A stretch of DNA of 64,000 bases, taken from the NCBI RefSeq assembly GCF_020497125.1, contig NC_059082.1, forward strand, positions 65,984,948 to 66,048,947. Direction: 5' to 3'. The position numbers were made by a program, and so were the translations under genes. How positions within the stretch are numbered: the stretch's first letter is position 1; each line of letters begins with the position of its first letter. Below, one piece after another: positions 46,505 through 58,936 of this stretch. The notes beneath the pieces were generated by a model. It worked only from the letters and a program-made list of their open reading frames with translations. It was not told the origin of the DNA and searched no databases. This DNA is from Mauremys mutica (Eukaryota; Chordata; Testudines; Geoemydidae).

Positions 46505-48479
46505 CAGGATTGTCTGGCTATGTGGACTCTCTCCTCAGGCCCTATGCTACCAGCACTCAGTTATCTTCGAGACACCACTGACTTCCTGAGGGAACTACAG
46601 TCCATTGGTGATCTTCCAGAAAATAGCATCCTAGCCACTATGGATGTAGAAGGTCTCTATGCCAACATTCCACACAAAGATGGACTACAAGCCATCAGGA
46701 ACCGTATCCATGACAATGTCATGGCAAACCTGGTGGCTGAACTTTGTGACTCTGTCCTTATCCACAACTATTTCAGATTTGGGGACAATTTATACCTTCA
46801 AGTCAGCGGGACTGCTATGGATACCTGCATGGCCCCACAGTATGCCAATATTTTTTATGGCTGACTTAGAACAACGCTTCCTCAGCTCTCGTCCCCTAGC
46901 GTCCCTACTCTACTGGCACTACATTGAGGGGGAGGGATAGCTCAGTGGTTTGAGCATTGGCCTGCTAAACCCAGGGTTCTGAGTTCAGTCCTTGAGGGGG
47001 CCACTTAGGGATCTGGGGCAAAATCAGTACTTGGTCCTGCTAGTGAAAGCAGGGGGCTGGACTCGATAACCTTTCAGGGTCCCTTCCAGTTCTATGAAAT
47101 AGGTATCTGGACCCACGGGAAAGAGGCCATTGAGGAATTCCACCAGGATTTCAACAATTTCTGCTCCACCATCAGCTTGGACCAGTCCACACAAGAAATC
47201 CATTTCCTGGATGCTACAGTGCAAATAAGCAATGGTCGCATAACCACCACCCTATACCGGAAACCTACTGACCCCTATACTTATCTACATGCCTCCAGCT
47301 TTCATCCAGACCACATCACACAATCCATTGTCTACAGCCAAGCTCTAAGATGCAACTGCATTTGCTCCAATCCCTCAGACAGAGACAAACACCTACAGGA
47401 TCTCTATCAAGCATTCTTAAAACTACAATACCCACCTGGTGAAATGAAGAGAGAGATTGACAGAGCCAGAAGGGTACCCAGAAGTCACCTACTACAGGAC
47501 TTGCCCAACAAAAAAAAGTAACAGAACACCACTAGCCGTCACCTACAGCCCCCAACTAAAACCTCTTCAGCACATCATCAAAGATCTACAACCTATCCTG
47601 AAGGACAATACCTCACTCTCTCAGACCTTGGGAAGCAGGCCAGTCCTCGCTTATAGACAGCCCCCCTAACCTGAAGCAAATACTCACCAGCAACTACACA
47701 CTACACCACAGAAACACTAACCTAGGAACCAATCCCTGCAACAAACCCCGTTGCCAACTCTGTCTGCAAATCTATTTAAGGGACATCATCATAGGACCTA
47801 ACCACATCAGCCATATCATCAGGGGATCATTCACCTGCACATCTACCAATGTGATATATGCCATTATGTCCCAGCAAGCCCCTCTGCCATGTACATTGGC
47901 CAAACCAGATAGTCTCCACACAAAAGAATAAATGAACACAAATCTCAGACATCAAGAATTGTAACATTCAAAAACCAGTAGGAGAACACTTCAATCTCCC
48001 TGGACACTTTAAAGTGGCAATTCTTTAACAATAAAATGTCAAAAACAGACTCCAACGAGAAACTGCAGGACTGCAATTAATTTGCAAACTGGACTGAATA
48101 AAGAGTGGGAGTGGATGGGTCACTACAAAAAGTAATTTCCCCCTCTGCTAATACTCACACCTTCTTGTCAACTGTTGGAAATGGGCCATCTTGATTTCAT
48201 TGGCCTTGTTAGCACCACAAAAGTAATTTTCCCTCCCTTGGTATTCACCCCTTCTCAATAGCTGACAAGAATAGGCCACTTCCACCCTAATTGAATTGGC
48301 TCGTTAGCACTGACCCCATACTTGGTAAAGCAACTCCCATCTTTTCATGTGCTATAATATATATTCTGCTTACTGTTTTTTTCACTCCATGCATCTGATT
48401 AAGTGGGTTTTTGCTCATGAAAGCTTATGCCCAAATAAATTTTGTTAGTCTCTAAGGTGCCACAAGAACTCCTCATTGT
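46505..48479 (+). pseudogene. Penelope-like retroelement, 5' truncated, interrupted by a SINE
   Basis: Perfect 13-bp direct repeats CTTAACTGCTCAG lie at 46492-46504 and 48480-48492. The RT part reads SYLRDTTDFLRELQSIGDL, then the motif A word MDVEGLYANIP (about 46640-46672) and GTAMDTCMAPQYANIF (46809-46856). A SINE then interrupts it at the expected YxDD motif. The frame resumes after the SINE with IWTHGKEAIEEF, FLDATVQISNGRI and TLYRKPTDPYTYLH. A GIY-YIG region follows, damaged by frameshifts (MSQQA near 47866, then HVHWPNQ). The 3' terminus has AAATAAATTTTGTTAGTC and GGTGCCACAAGAACTCCT. It is the same family as 8999-10070, and dead. Confidence 0.92.
46928..47105 (+). mobile_element. tRNA-derived CrySINE inserted in the Penelope-like RT
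   Basis: The head GGGGAGGGATAGCTCAGTGG has the layout of a tRNA 5' half with an A box (TAGCTCAGTGGTTTGAGC), and the B-box region is GGGTTCTGAGTTCAGTCC. The body words GGGGCAAAATCAGTACTTGG and GGGCTGGACTCGATAACC and the tail CCAGTTCTATGAAATAGG match the cryptodiran turtle SINE family from recall. Bases just downstream that should encode the catalytic aspartates of the host RT are absent at the junction. It is not a functional tRNA, since the cloverleaf 3' half is missing. Confidence 0.9.
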
Positions 48480-48492
48480 CTTAACTGCTCAG

Positions 48493-50644
48493 ATGATCTC
48501 TAGTTGGCTTGATTGACTGCCATGGTTTTGCCATAATAGTTCTGATACCACATTGTTGCATCAGGCAGCTTGACTTGTTTGGAAATGGGTAAAACATCCA
48601 GCATAATGCTGTGTCTCTGAAATCATTAACTAAATGAGGTATTGGATATGGAACATATGTGAAAACGTCCCAGCCTTATCTGTGTGATCAGGATTAATGA
48701 TGGTATAATGAATGGCAGCATCCATATTTAGCAGCTTTCCTCTAGAAGGAATTTCTAAGTTCTTAAAAGTCTAGGTCATATTTAGGCCTGGTGTAATTAG
48801 GGACAAATTCCATTGGGGGTAAAGCCAAACTTGGCCCTCTATCTTTTATACTACTTTATTTTGCCTATTGCTGAAATGCAGTCATCTCTGGGATGGAATA
48901 TCATTCTGTACCATCAATGCAAGGCAACACATTTTAAGAGGTGCAGTGAAGAAAAATGTCCTGTTGAAATTTACAGATAGAACATAATCACCAGTGCTGG
49001 AATTTGGCAAGGGCATCAAGGTTAGTAAAGAGCAGAAAATATCAGTAGTTGTCCTAATGCACTGAATATGAAATAGGTCACTATGTGATTATTCTAGTAT
49101 TTTGGTAGGTGATTTAGGGTTCAGTAAAAAAAAATTGCTTACCCCTGCCTACCACTAACCAAGTACTATACAAATATGCATTTTTCATATAAAATATAGT
49201 TTAAAAAAATATTATGGGGATCCCCTAGCATCCCTTAGTGATTTGCTTATGTCACTGGTGCTTTACTTGCATTTACCACCTCTCACCCAGCATTCCTAAA
49301 CTCTTGTGGAAGACAGTAGTATACTTAGCAACTGATACAGAATAAGAGACCCTAGTAAATAATGTTTCAGACTGTCATATTCAAAGCCTTTTGATTTTAT
49401 TTTTCAAGTGCTATGTTAAATAATTCATTTCATTATTGTAATGAATAAGCTCCAGTGAGCCCTCTAATGTGCATTGAATATGAGAGATTCTGGAATGCAG
49501 TGTATCATTTTGATTTATAGTACTGAGGCCAGAGAGACTGCACCTGAGCAGCACTTGATGAAGCTGAGGAGGGGGGAGTGGTTAAAGGTGGTTTCAAACC
49601 TCCTTGATTCTTCCCCTTCCTGGGACCTAGCCCTAGATCTCTCTTATTTTGTTTGAAGTGTTCGATTTTTGTCCATAGATTGTACTGAAAGATGTAAACA
49701 GCTCAGGGCATATGTGGTCCTCCATCCTTTATGTGTTTAGCAGTCTTCCAATTCAATTTGCTCACACTCTCTAGAGAAGGTATAAAGTTTACTTATTTAG
49801 GAGCAATGTGTTTAATTTAATCAGGCATTTTTGGCCTGATGGATAAGATCAAGCAGAGTTAAATTTAATAAATCTTCAATCCACGAACCATGTCCTCTCT
49901 GGAGATGGACTCAATGATCTAATAATAGTTAATTATTTTCAATCTCTAAGTACTACAGTCCTCAAAAACACGGGGACCAAATTCTGTACAAGCCCAATGA
50001 ACTGTATCTGCACAAAAGATCATGGGATCTAGAAATTGCAAAACATATCGGATTGAAATTCTGGATATAGTAAAGTTAATATATCATCTCTCAAGAAACT
50101 TGTCAAGTAATTCATCTAGCCACAGAAAAAATAGAGTACAAGTGAAGTATGTGATTTTACACAGGGTAGTGTGCAGCAAATATTCTTTTTTTGCACATTT
50201 GGATTTCATTGTAGCAGTGACTGAACTTTAATCCAGGAGAGAGAAGATTTGCTGAGGTAATACAGGAGATGGATGGTTTTAAAGCTAATTGAATTTTAGT
50301 CATTTTGTCCACAAGAAGGAAAAACTGTCTGCTGATCTTGATGGGGGCAGAGAACTGTGTTATGTGACTAGTCCATGTCAAGACAAGATATCCATGCTGT
50401 AGTGTATAGGAATTTGGGTAGTATTGCTTTTAATAGTCTGGGATCCCACTAGTGGACCTCCCTGTCTTCTATTGCAGAAGAGCTCCCAAACTATTTAAAG
50501 CAGTACTACCCAATTCCTTTACACTACACATTTGCACAGCAAATAACATTTCTGTGCATTCCCAAATTTGGCAAGGCTTTCAGTAATTTCAGATAGGTGG
50601 ATGTTCTCCATGTGAGAAAAGTAATGGTAATATTTGCCAAGATT
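48493..50644. other. Intron 2 stretch, nothing recognised
   Basis: AT-rich with small frames only (49474-49656, 50022-50381), none matching a known family. Confidence 0.4.
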
Positions 50645-50785
50645 TTCAAAAATTGGTGCCTAATATTAGGCTTCTAAGTTCATATTTAGGCACCTAGAGA
50701 ACTGGCCTGATTTCCAAATCATTGCTGCTTCCATTGACTTCACTACTCAGCAACTTTTGAAGATCAGGTCACAAGATGTATTAGG
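50645..50785. repeat. Ancient amniote palindromic repeat
   Basis: The left half ATTTTCAAAAATTGGTGCC and the right half GCAACTTTTGAAGATCAGG flank TTCCATTGACTTCACTAC. This is an old inverted-repeat family with the CATTGACTTCAATG-type core. Confidence 0.55.
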
Positions 50786-51800
50786 CACATGGATTTTTTT
50801 TTTTAACTATACAATACTTGTATAAAGGTGCCTTTACAAACCATGATTAGTGCACTGTAGAGGGTGAAGTTATTTCTGTTCAGAAGAGAGAGCTTTAGAA
50901 TTAAGGAACATCAAAGTTGATAGTGCTATTGTCTAGGTAGAGCTAAGGTCTCATTTCAATTTATAATCACTAACATTTTAAAACCATTATTTTTCAATCC
51001 ATTCTGAGAGACCTTCTAAAGGGATTATTTTGGGGGGCATTTATAGGGTTGTCTGAGAAGCATATTTTATTCAGTGTGGAACAGACAGAGGAAAAAAATA
51101 CACCACTCAAAATTCTCCCAATGGAAGGGCTATATTTTAAAATCCCATGTTTTCCCTAGCCATAAAGGCGCGTGACAATTATAAATATTCTAAACCGTTT
51201 TACTTATGAGGCATTTCTGAGCCTGAAAAGGCACTGAACACTTGATTGCAATGGGGTCAAGGTCACATAGCACATCCCAAGTATCCTCTAAGTATCTTTC
51301 AGTGTTTTTCTCAAAAGGGAGACTGAGATAATATTAGGCAGAAGCTCTATCTAGCTGTTGCCATTTGATCAAAAGAAGTCAGCAACACTTATATTGTGAA
51401 GGTATACAAAGTGGTAAACTTTAGCATAGTTTTACAATTGATTTAGTTTAACTTGACATGCTTTCCAAACAAGAGCCAACTTGTACTTTATTACATAAGG
51501 ATACTGAATTATCCTGTTCACATTTTAGCAGGTGTAGTAGCTGAATAAGGTTTGAAGCCCTTTGGTTCTGCTAGTGGAATTTGGCACCCGATATGTGCTA
51601 TGGATGTAATGCTGACAATCTGTATTCAGGCGCAGAAGCAGAATTTATGCACTTGTGAACTGAACAATTCACAGAGAAATGACGGCTCCCATACAGAGTT
51701 TTAAGGTTGTGTGCATTGAATTATCAGCAAAATCTACAAAGAAAAGAAATACTTGAAACTTTTAAATATTTTTTTCAAAGTGCTTTCCCCATAGTATATA
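50786..51800. other. Intron 2 stretch, nothing recognised
   Basis: No supported feature. Confidence 0.4.
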
Positions 51801-51982
51801 CACCTCTAGCCTGATATAACGCGACCTGCTAAAACACGAATTCAGATATAACGCGGTAAAGCAGCGCTCTGGGGGGGCAGGGCTGCATGCTCCGGCGAAT
51901 CAAAGCAAGTTCGATATAATGCGGTTTCACCTATAACGCAGTAAGATTTTTTTGGCTCCCTACTGTTATTGGGGTAGAGGTG
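51801..51982. mobile_element. Tigger/mariner-like MITE, copy 2, 182 bp
   Basis: The ends CACCTCTAGCCTGATATAAC and GGGGTAGAGGTG are inverted, with TA outside both (51799-51800 and 51983-51984). Repeated GATATAACGCG words and the core GGGGCAGGGCTGCATGCTCC match copy 1 at 13771-13944. Confidence 0.88.
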
Positions 51983-51984
51983 TA

Positions 51985-52967
51985 ATAAGTTATTGAGCAC
52001 TCATCTTTGGTCAAGAGTCACTTTTGTTGTTGCTGTTATACTGTCATTAATCTTGTGATAATGATCCCCTTTGTCTTTGTAACTAGAAATAAAAGCTTGC
52101 CATATAAAATTGAAGCTATACAGCTTGCCCAAAAGGGAGAGGGACACCTTTTATAAGGTCTGCTTTAATAAATAGGGATTTTATTTTAATTAACAATACT
52201 GCAGTTTATAAAAAAAATTTCCTTCCCCATCCAAAAATTGACAGCAAAATTCTAATGTATTTGTTTTGTCTGCTAATATGGCCCATGTTACTGTGGTTAC
52301 TGGTTTAAGAAAAATCATACTTCCAATGATGATATTTAAAATATGGTGATGACTTTAAAAAGTGACTGTAAACATGTCACCTTATTAGAACACACATTTA
52401 CTTCTTTTTGTCTTCTCGGAGCTGATCTGCTTAGTTTACTGACAGAAACAAGTTTGTTTTGTTTTTTAACTATCATCACCATTGCACAGCTGTGCAGAAG
52501 CCAGCGGTATTCTATTTCATCTCATGCATTTTCAGCAAAATCAGTAGCTAAATCCTGATTCCAGGATCTTTGTTGGGTGGTGTGGAAGAAAACCTTCCAT
52601 TTCCACAGTGGTGATTCATGATGGAGTGCGAAGTAGGAAGAGTACAGCTTGATTTTTCAGATTCCAGGCTGAGAATTCAGAGATGATATTTAGAAAAATG
52701 TCTGCTCTGGTGTTTAAACTGCTCAAGTTCTACATGAGTCGTGGGAGAATAACTGGGGGATATTAACATGTCTGACATTGCCTCAAGGAACATGAACTGA
52801 TTTACTGCTAATGGACTGTGCACATGTGTTCTGGATTTGATCTAGTCTCCTGCCAATAAGTTAACTTAAATAACCTAATTGAACAAATTTTTCATGTGAC
52901 TCTGTGTGCGCTATTTTTAAATTTGTTGCTAATTAGGAAGACGCCAAAACTATCACAAACTTTGATG
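51985..52967. other. Intron 2 stretch, nothing recognised
   Basis: AT-rich with no supported feature. Confidence 0.4.
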
Positions 52968-52975
52968 GTTTAGAT

Positions 52976-53281
52976 CAGGGGTAGGCAACCGATGGTACGT
53001 GTGCCGAAAGTGGCGCGCGAGCTGATTTTCAGTGGCACTCACACTGCCTGGGTCCTGGCCACCGGTCCGGGGGCTCTGCATTTAATTTAATTTTAAAAGA
53101 AGCTTCTTAAACATTTTACAAACCTTATTTACTTTACATACAACAATAGGTTAGTTATATATTATAGACTTTATAGAGACCTTCTAAAAACGTTAAAATG
53201 TATAACTGGCACGCGAAACCTTAAATTCGAGTGAATAAATGAAGACTCAGCACGCCACTTCTGAAAGGTTGCCGACCCCTG
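52976..53281. mobile_element. hAT MITE, 306 bp
   Basis: Perfect 8-bp direct repeats GTTTAGAT lie at 52968-52975 and 53282-53289. The ends CAGGGGTAGGCAACC and GGTTGCCGACCCCTG are inverted. The interior TTTAATTTAATTTTAAAAG region is non-coding. Confidence 0.93.
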
Positions 53282-53289
53282 GTTTAGAT

Positions 53290-54879
53290 ATAATGGAATC
53301 CACATCCAAAGAATCCACTTGACTATTTTTTCCCCAAACCCTCAGCCCATCGGTAATTTTTCATGTCCAAAGACTTTCTAGATGGAGCAAAAACTGTCAA
53401 AGGGGTTTTATATTCCCCATAAAAATTCATTATATTTGTACATTACCATGAAAATATTTATTTGTGCAATTATCTGATTTCAATAAAAGCTAATGGAGCG
53501 CTCACGACCTCCGGACAACTTAGTATGAAATTGTATTTGCTATAATCATCCCATGAGCAGGGAAGTATGAAATATACTCAGTGCAGGTTTACCTCTTTGA
53601 CAATATATTTTTGGCTTATGAGAACAAAGGAGCCTAGTGTAGTGGAAAAGAATTGTATCTGTTGAGCAAGTGTGCTCTCATTTTATTCATGTGCTATGTC
53701 CCAATCCTGCAATGAGATCTGCTGTAGTGGATCTGTGCCCCTGATGAATCTTGTTGACTTTAACATAATCTTACCACTCTTCCTATGCTCAGCCATTGTG
53801 ATAATCTTTAACTACATGAACATATAACACTATCAACTTTCTTCTAAAACCTTAGGTATATATTTACTTTGCAGAGTCTGCTAATTTAACTGGGTAGTCT
53901 TGCTTAATTACTTAATATTTTGTTTTGCTGTATTCTGAGATCAGGTGTTGAAGATGCTAGTTTGATTTCCCCCCCCCCCATATCCTAGCAAAAATGTCAT
54001 CCATCAAAATACAATTACTTTTTTACCACATCTTTATTTTTTCTTCTGTGTAGGTGTAGATAGATTAGCTACAAATATTTATTGAGCAAGTGGCAATGAT
54101 TCCCAGCCCAAAGAGGTTTGATTCCATATATTATTTTCTCAGGTTGTTAGGCTGCACACTCACTGTGGTATCTAAGAACTGACAAATATATTTATAGATA
54201 AATGGCAGCCATGTTTTAATGGTAACAGTCCCATTTGTTTGTGGTATGAATGGTTGTAATACTTGCTAAAAGATGAGATGTGAATGTAAGGGTTGATATT
54301 TCTATGTCATTTGAGGAAAGCTCAGTTAGTAGAAGACTAATTTCTATGAGCATGTCTCAACTACAACTTTTGGAAACTGTGTCTTGATGTTAACTTTGCA
54401 GGTATGGAAGACGATATTATTCCAAAGTATAATGTTGAACAGTGAGTAAATAGAAAACTTTGATATGGAACATAGACTGTTCTGGGTGAGTAATGAGGTG
54501 TAGCTTATATATACTGTGTGCATTCTGCATAACAAACCATTTGCCTGGCACATTATACAGTACAGAAACTCTGTTGTATAATGTTTGCTTCCTCATTTGT
54601 CGTCTTGAAACTGTCCTTTGTTTTAAGGAAAGATCATTAAGTGAAATTCTATGTCATTTAGGCAGTCAGACTAGATTATCATAATGGTTCCAGTCTCATT
54701 TTAAATTCAGTGAATTTTGAAAAGGTGTATTTCAGGCCTTTTTTCTGACCATCTGAACTGAAATTGTTTTCTACTTCTTCCTCCTTGGATGATGATGATC
54801 CATGTCCAACCAGCGCCAAGTTTCATTCTGAGTTAATCAAGCTGGAGTGAGATGGGGAGACCTCCAATGTGCTAGTTTT
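53290..54879. other. Intron 2 stretch, nothing recognised
   Basis: AT-rich with small chance frames. A C-run near 53970 is the only notable feature. Confidence 0.4.
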
Positions 54880-55065
54880 CATGGAGTCAGTAGGAGACAA
54901 CATGATCTATTGGGTACTGAACTGGGAGTCTGGGATTCTATTCCAGAGTCTGCTACTGACCATGGATGAGCTGCTTCACCATTCTGTCCGATCAGTTTGT
55001 TTTGCCTATTTAAATTGTAAACTCTTTGGTGCAGGGACTGTTTGCTACATTATTCTGTTAAGAGA
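54880..55065 (+). repeat. MIR-type SINE
   Basis: TGGGAGTCTGGGATTCTATT, CTGCTACTGACCATGGATGA and the tail AAACTCTTTGGTGCAGGGAC are MIR words in the expected order. Confidence 0.65.
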
Positions 55066-56093
55066 ACTGGTTTAAGAGTTCTTTTGCAGGTATAAGATGC
55101 ATTCCTCTATGATGAGTTGCCAGTATATTCTACCAGCATATCTATACTGGCAAACCACAGTAAGTATAGACAAGGCCTCAGACAGCAAAGTAGGGAAATT
55201 TCCCTTTCAATCTTTGCACTTTCATCAAAAAACTTCTTTTTTTAGTTTTCTGGTTGTGTATAGTTGTTGGTTTGTTTTTTTTTAAAAATCTTGTAATGGG
55301 ACTAGATCCACAGTTTGGTGAAAATATTTGCGTTAGATATTAGACATGTTGATAATGCCTCAGTAGGAGATGAAAAATATTATGAAGACCTCAGCTGGTG
55401 AGCTTCTTCTCAAAAAAGCAGTAACAGACTCTCAGAATATATTTAAAGTTTGCATAGCTAAACTTCACCTCCATGCCTCTTGAATAAAAATAGCAATTGG
55501 AAGCTAGTAGTTTGTGTCTTCGGTGACACTCTGTTAACTTTTTTGTAAATTTTGTGTAATTATGCTAGTCTTGTCATGGTAACAATCGGAAACAAAGCAT
55601 TGGCAGTGATGGGCTGCACTTGATATGCAAGGACTAAATTGCTAAGGTATGTGTGTGGATAAAAGAGCTGAGTGTGCTTAAATGAAGCATAGTGATTATT
55701 TTCACAGCAGAAGGTGGAACAATAATCTGAAGGAATAGGTAGTTAAGTGGACACCTGTGCAGCTGAAAACTAGGAAAGAAGCCTGAATTCACAGTCATTG
55801 GTATAATGCAATGCATTGAAACTCCAGGAATAGTTAAGCTTCTGAAAGGTTTTTTTCTCCATTTGTTTTTTATTTCACTGTCATTTCAGAAATATTATAA
55901 TCCATTATGAGCTCGTACTGTAGTAAAATGTTTGTATTGCTTACTTCAATATAGAATGCCCCAATATACTGTTAAATCAGCCTCTCATATCTTAGCTGTG
56001 GTAAAATGGCTATTTCAATTCCCAATGAAAAGATTCTTTTAGGTTTCTTTATAAGATAGGAAGCAATGAGTAATTTTGTACCAGTGGTGTATT
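55066..56093. other. Intron 2 stretch, nothing recognised
   Basis: No supported feature. Confidence 0.4.
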
Positions 56094-56800
56094 CATAGAA
56101 TCATAGGACTGGAAGAGATCTCAAGAGGTCATCTAGTCCTTTTCCCTGCACTCAAGGCAGCACTAAGTATTTTCTAGACCATTCCTGACAGGTATTTGTC
56201 TAACCTGCTCTTAAAAATCTCCAATGATGGAGATTCCACAACCTCCCGAAGCAATTTCTTCCAGTGTTTAACCACTCTGATGGGAAGTTTTTCCTAATGT
56301 CCAGCCTAAACCTCGCTTGCTGCAATTTAGGTCCATTGCTTCTTGTCCAATCCTTGGAGGTTAAGAAGAACAATTTTTCTCCCTCCTCTTTGTAACCTTT
56401 AATGTACTATAAAGCTGTTATCATGTCCCCTCTGTCTTCTCTTTTCCAGACTAGACAAACCCAGTTTTTTTCAATCTTCCCTCATAGATCATGTTTTCTA
56501 GACCTTTAATCATTTTTGTTCTTCTCTGGACTTTCTCCAATTTGTCCACATCTTTCCTGAAATGTGTCACCCAGAACTGGACACAATACTCCAGTTAAGG
56601 CTAATCAGTGAAGAGTAGAGTGGAAAAATGACTTCTCGTGTCTTGCTTATAACACTCTTGCTAATACATCCCAGAAGGATGTTCGCTTTTTTTGCAACAG
56701 TGTTACACTGTTAACTCATATTTAGCTTGTGGTCCACTATGACCCCCAGATACCTTTCCTCAGTACTCCTTCCCAGGTAGTCATTTCCTGTTTTTGTATT
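56094..56800 (-). mobile_element. CR1 LINE 3' fragment
   Basis: The plus-strand start TCATAGAATCATAGGACTGG is the classic reversed CR1 3' end. It continues with AGGTCATCTAGTCC, CCTGACAGGTATTTGTCTAA and CCAGAACTGGACACAATACT. It is 5' truncated near 56800 with no intact frame. Confidence 0.92.
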
Positions 56801-57124
56801 GTCTTATTAAATATGGTTTCAGTCACTCAGTGAATAGGTATATATGTTTTTGCGCGGAGTAAAAATAAGAGACATTTCCAGGGTGATATCTGGACTTCAG
56901 TCTTCAGTTTTATCAATAACAATATACTATCATGTTTACTAAAAAGATGACACGAAACATTTTGCCTATCACAGCACAGACTTTAACCCAGAAGGAATAT
57001 ATTTTAAGAACATGACCACATGGAGATTATAAAATGTGGAGTATCCAATGTGTTCTTCTTGCATATATTAGTTGGAATTGTTAACCCACATGCATTTGCA
57101 ATATGTTGTATTGCTGTAGCAACT
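56801..57124. other. Intron 2 stretch, nothing recognised
   Basis: AT-rich with no feature seen. Confidence 0.4.
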
Positions 57125-58795
57125 TGGGAGCCCTAATCAAGAACCAGGACCCCATTGTTCTAGGCACTGTATAAACACAACAAAAAGATGAACCCTGCCC
57201 TAAAGATCTTGCAACCTAAGTATAAAACGAGGTCCAACAGATGGATGCAGACAGATGGGGGGGGGGGTACAAGGAAACAGAGACAGAATTGGTCAGCATG
57301 ATAGACAGCGGTCTCAGCACACCAATGATTGTCAAGGTCTTTGTACACGTCACAGAAAATGAGAGTTCTAAGGAGAGTTTTGAAGGAGGAAAATGAGGTA
57401 GCTTTGTGGATGTTAACTGGACCTCCTCTCAAGTGTGAGAGGCATCATGGGAGAAAGCACGAAGGTGCTTGTTTGAAAATTTAACAAGTGGAAGTTGGAG
57501 GCTGGCATCGTGGACTGAAAAGAGGTGGGAGTTGACACCTCAATAGTAGATAAGTGTGTAGAGTTCTGATGTGAAGGGCCTTGAAATGAAGAAAAATAGC
57601 TTATGTTTATGATAAAGAAGGGGGACCCAGAGGAGGGATGCAAAGAGAGGGATGAAATGGTCAAAGAAACTGGTTAGGAAAATGATATTTGTAGCAGCAT
57701 TCTGAATGGCTGAGAGTGGGACAAGACTGCTTTTGTCAAGGCCAGAGAGAAAGATGTTGCAATAAATGAGACATGAGTTGATAAGACCATGGATGAGAGT
57801 TTCAGCTGTGTGGATGGATAAGTAAGGATGTAGAGATGTTATGCAGAAACAATTGGCAAGATTTAGACATAGCCTAGATGTAAGGATACAGAGAGAAGTC
57901 TGAGTCAAAAATGCCACTCAGATCATGGGCCTCAGTGGCAAGCAGGATGATCACAGTGGTTGGAGGAAACGGGAAGTTTTAAGAGCTGTTTTAGCCATGT
58001 TGAGCTTGAGCTGACGGCTGGATCCACAAGAAGACATCAGAGAGACAGGCCATGATTTTAGTTTAGGGTACGTCTATACTACCTCTGGATCGGCAGGTAA
58101 TGTTCGATGTATCAGGGATCGATTTATCACATCTCGTCTGGATGTGAAAAATCGATCCCCGAATCGACACCTGTACTCCACCTCGGCAGGAGGAGTAAGC
58201 GGAGTCGACGGGAGAACCGCGGCGGTCGACTCGCCACCGTGAGGACAGCCAGGTCAGTTGAACTAAGATACTTCGACTTCCTCTACGTGAGTAGCATAGA
58301 TGAAGTTGCGTATCTTAGTTCGAAACACACACACACCCCAGTGTAGCCTAGGCCCAAATCAGAAGGAGAAAGTTGGGAGAAAAAAGTAGGTCTGGGAATC
58401 ATCTGCATAGAGATAGTAATTGAATTTGCGTTTGCAGATGAGATTACCCACAGATAAGGTGTTGAGGGAGAGGAGAAGAGAACCAATGGCAAAGTCCTGA
58501 AGAACTCACAGAAAGAGGTAGGGGGCTTGAGGAAGATTCTCCAAAGGACACACTGAGTAATTAGAGAGATACGGGGGAAACCAGGAGAGGACAGAGGCAC
58601 ATAAGAGAAAAGAGGCCAAGATTTCAAGAAGAGCATGGTAGGTGGTGGCAAGGGCAGCTGATGGGCCAAGGAGGATGAGGATGGAGTACTGCTTCTGAGC
58701 TTTGGTAAGGAAGGGTTCTTTAGAGACTTTAGTGAAAGCAGTTTCAGTGGAGTGCAAGGGGTAAAAGCCAGATGGAAGAGGTTCTAGGATGGAAT
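57125..58795 (-). pseudogene. L2 LINE fragment, ORF2 3' part to tail, split by a MITE
   Basis: On the minus strand, 57917-57540 reads LIHGLINSCLIYCNIFLSGL, SSLVPLSAIQNAATNIIFLT and FDHFIPLFASLLWVPLLYHK. This matches the C-terminal part of L2/Rex-type ORF2 (the LDYCN...LQxxQNAAAR...HWLP pattern). The tail near 57125-57230 has the L2 3' words. Upstream coding remains continue to about 58795 on the far side of a Harbinger-like MITE (58066-58355). Frameshifts and stops mean it is dead. Confidence 0.8.
58066..58355. mobile_element. Harbinger-like MITE inserted in L2, 290 bp
   Basis: The ends GGGTACGTCTATACTACC and CAGTGTAGCCTAGGCCC are related to those at 30719 and 35367. The flanks are TTA and AAA, a 3-bp duplication with one mismatch. 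The interior CpG-rich part has GATCGATTTATCACATC and GAAAAATCGATCCCC as an inverted pair, and an (AC)n run lies near 58326. Confidence 0.8.
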
Positions 58796-58849
58796 ACTGT
58801 ATATGTATCTTTGTCTTAGAGTGTTGTTTGTAGTGATCATGTGTATTTC

Positions 58850-58936
58850 TTTGAATGGGCCTAATTGTCTTTTTTACAGTGATGTATCTCCAATGACATC
58901 ATTGTAAATGAAAGAAGAAACAGGCCCATTATTCAT
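58850..58936. repeat. Small old palindromic repeat
   Basis: GAATGGGCCTAATTGTC is answered by AACAGGCCCATTATTC around a centre of CAGTGATGTATCTCCAATGA. It is an inverted repeat of unknown family. Confidence 0.45.

Noticed and set aside
46928..47000. Apparent tRNA gene
   Set aside because: It has A-box and B-box-like sequence but only a tRNA-derived 5' part, with a SINE body following. It is a SINE head, not a tRNA gene.
47024..47224. 66-codon minus frame after the SINE
   Set aside because: It is antisense to the Penelope-like coding sequence and overlaps the SINE end.
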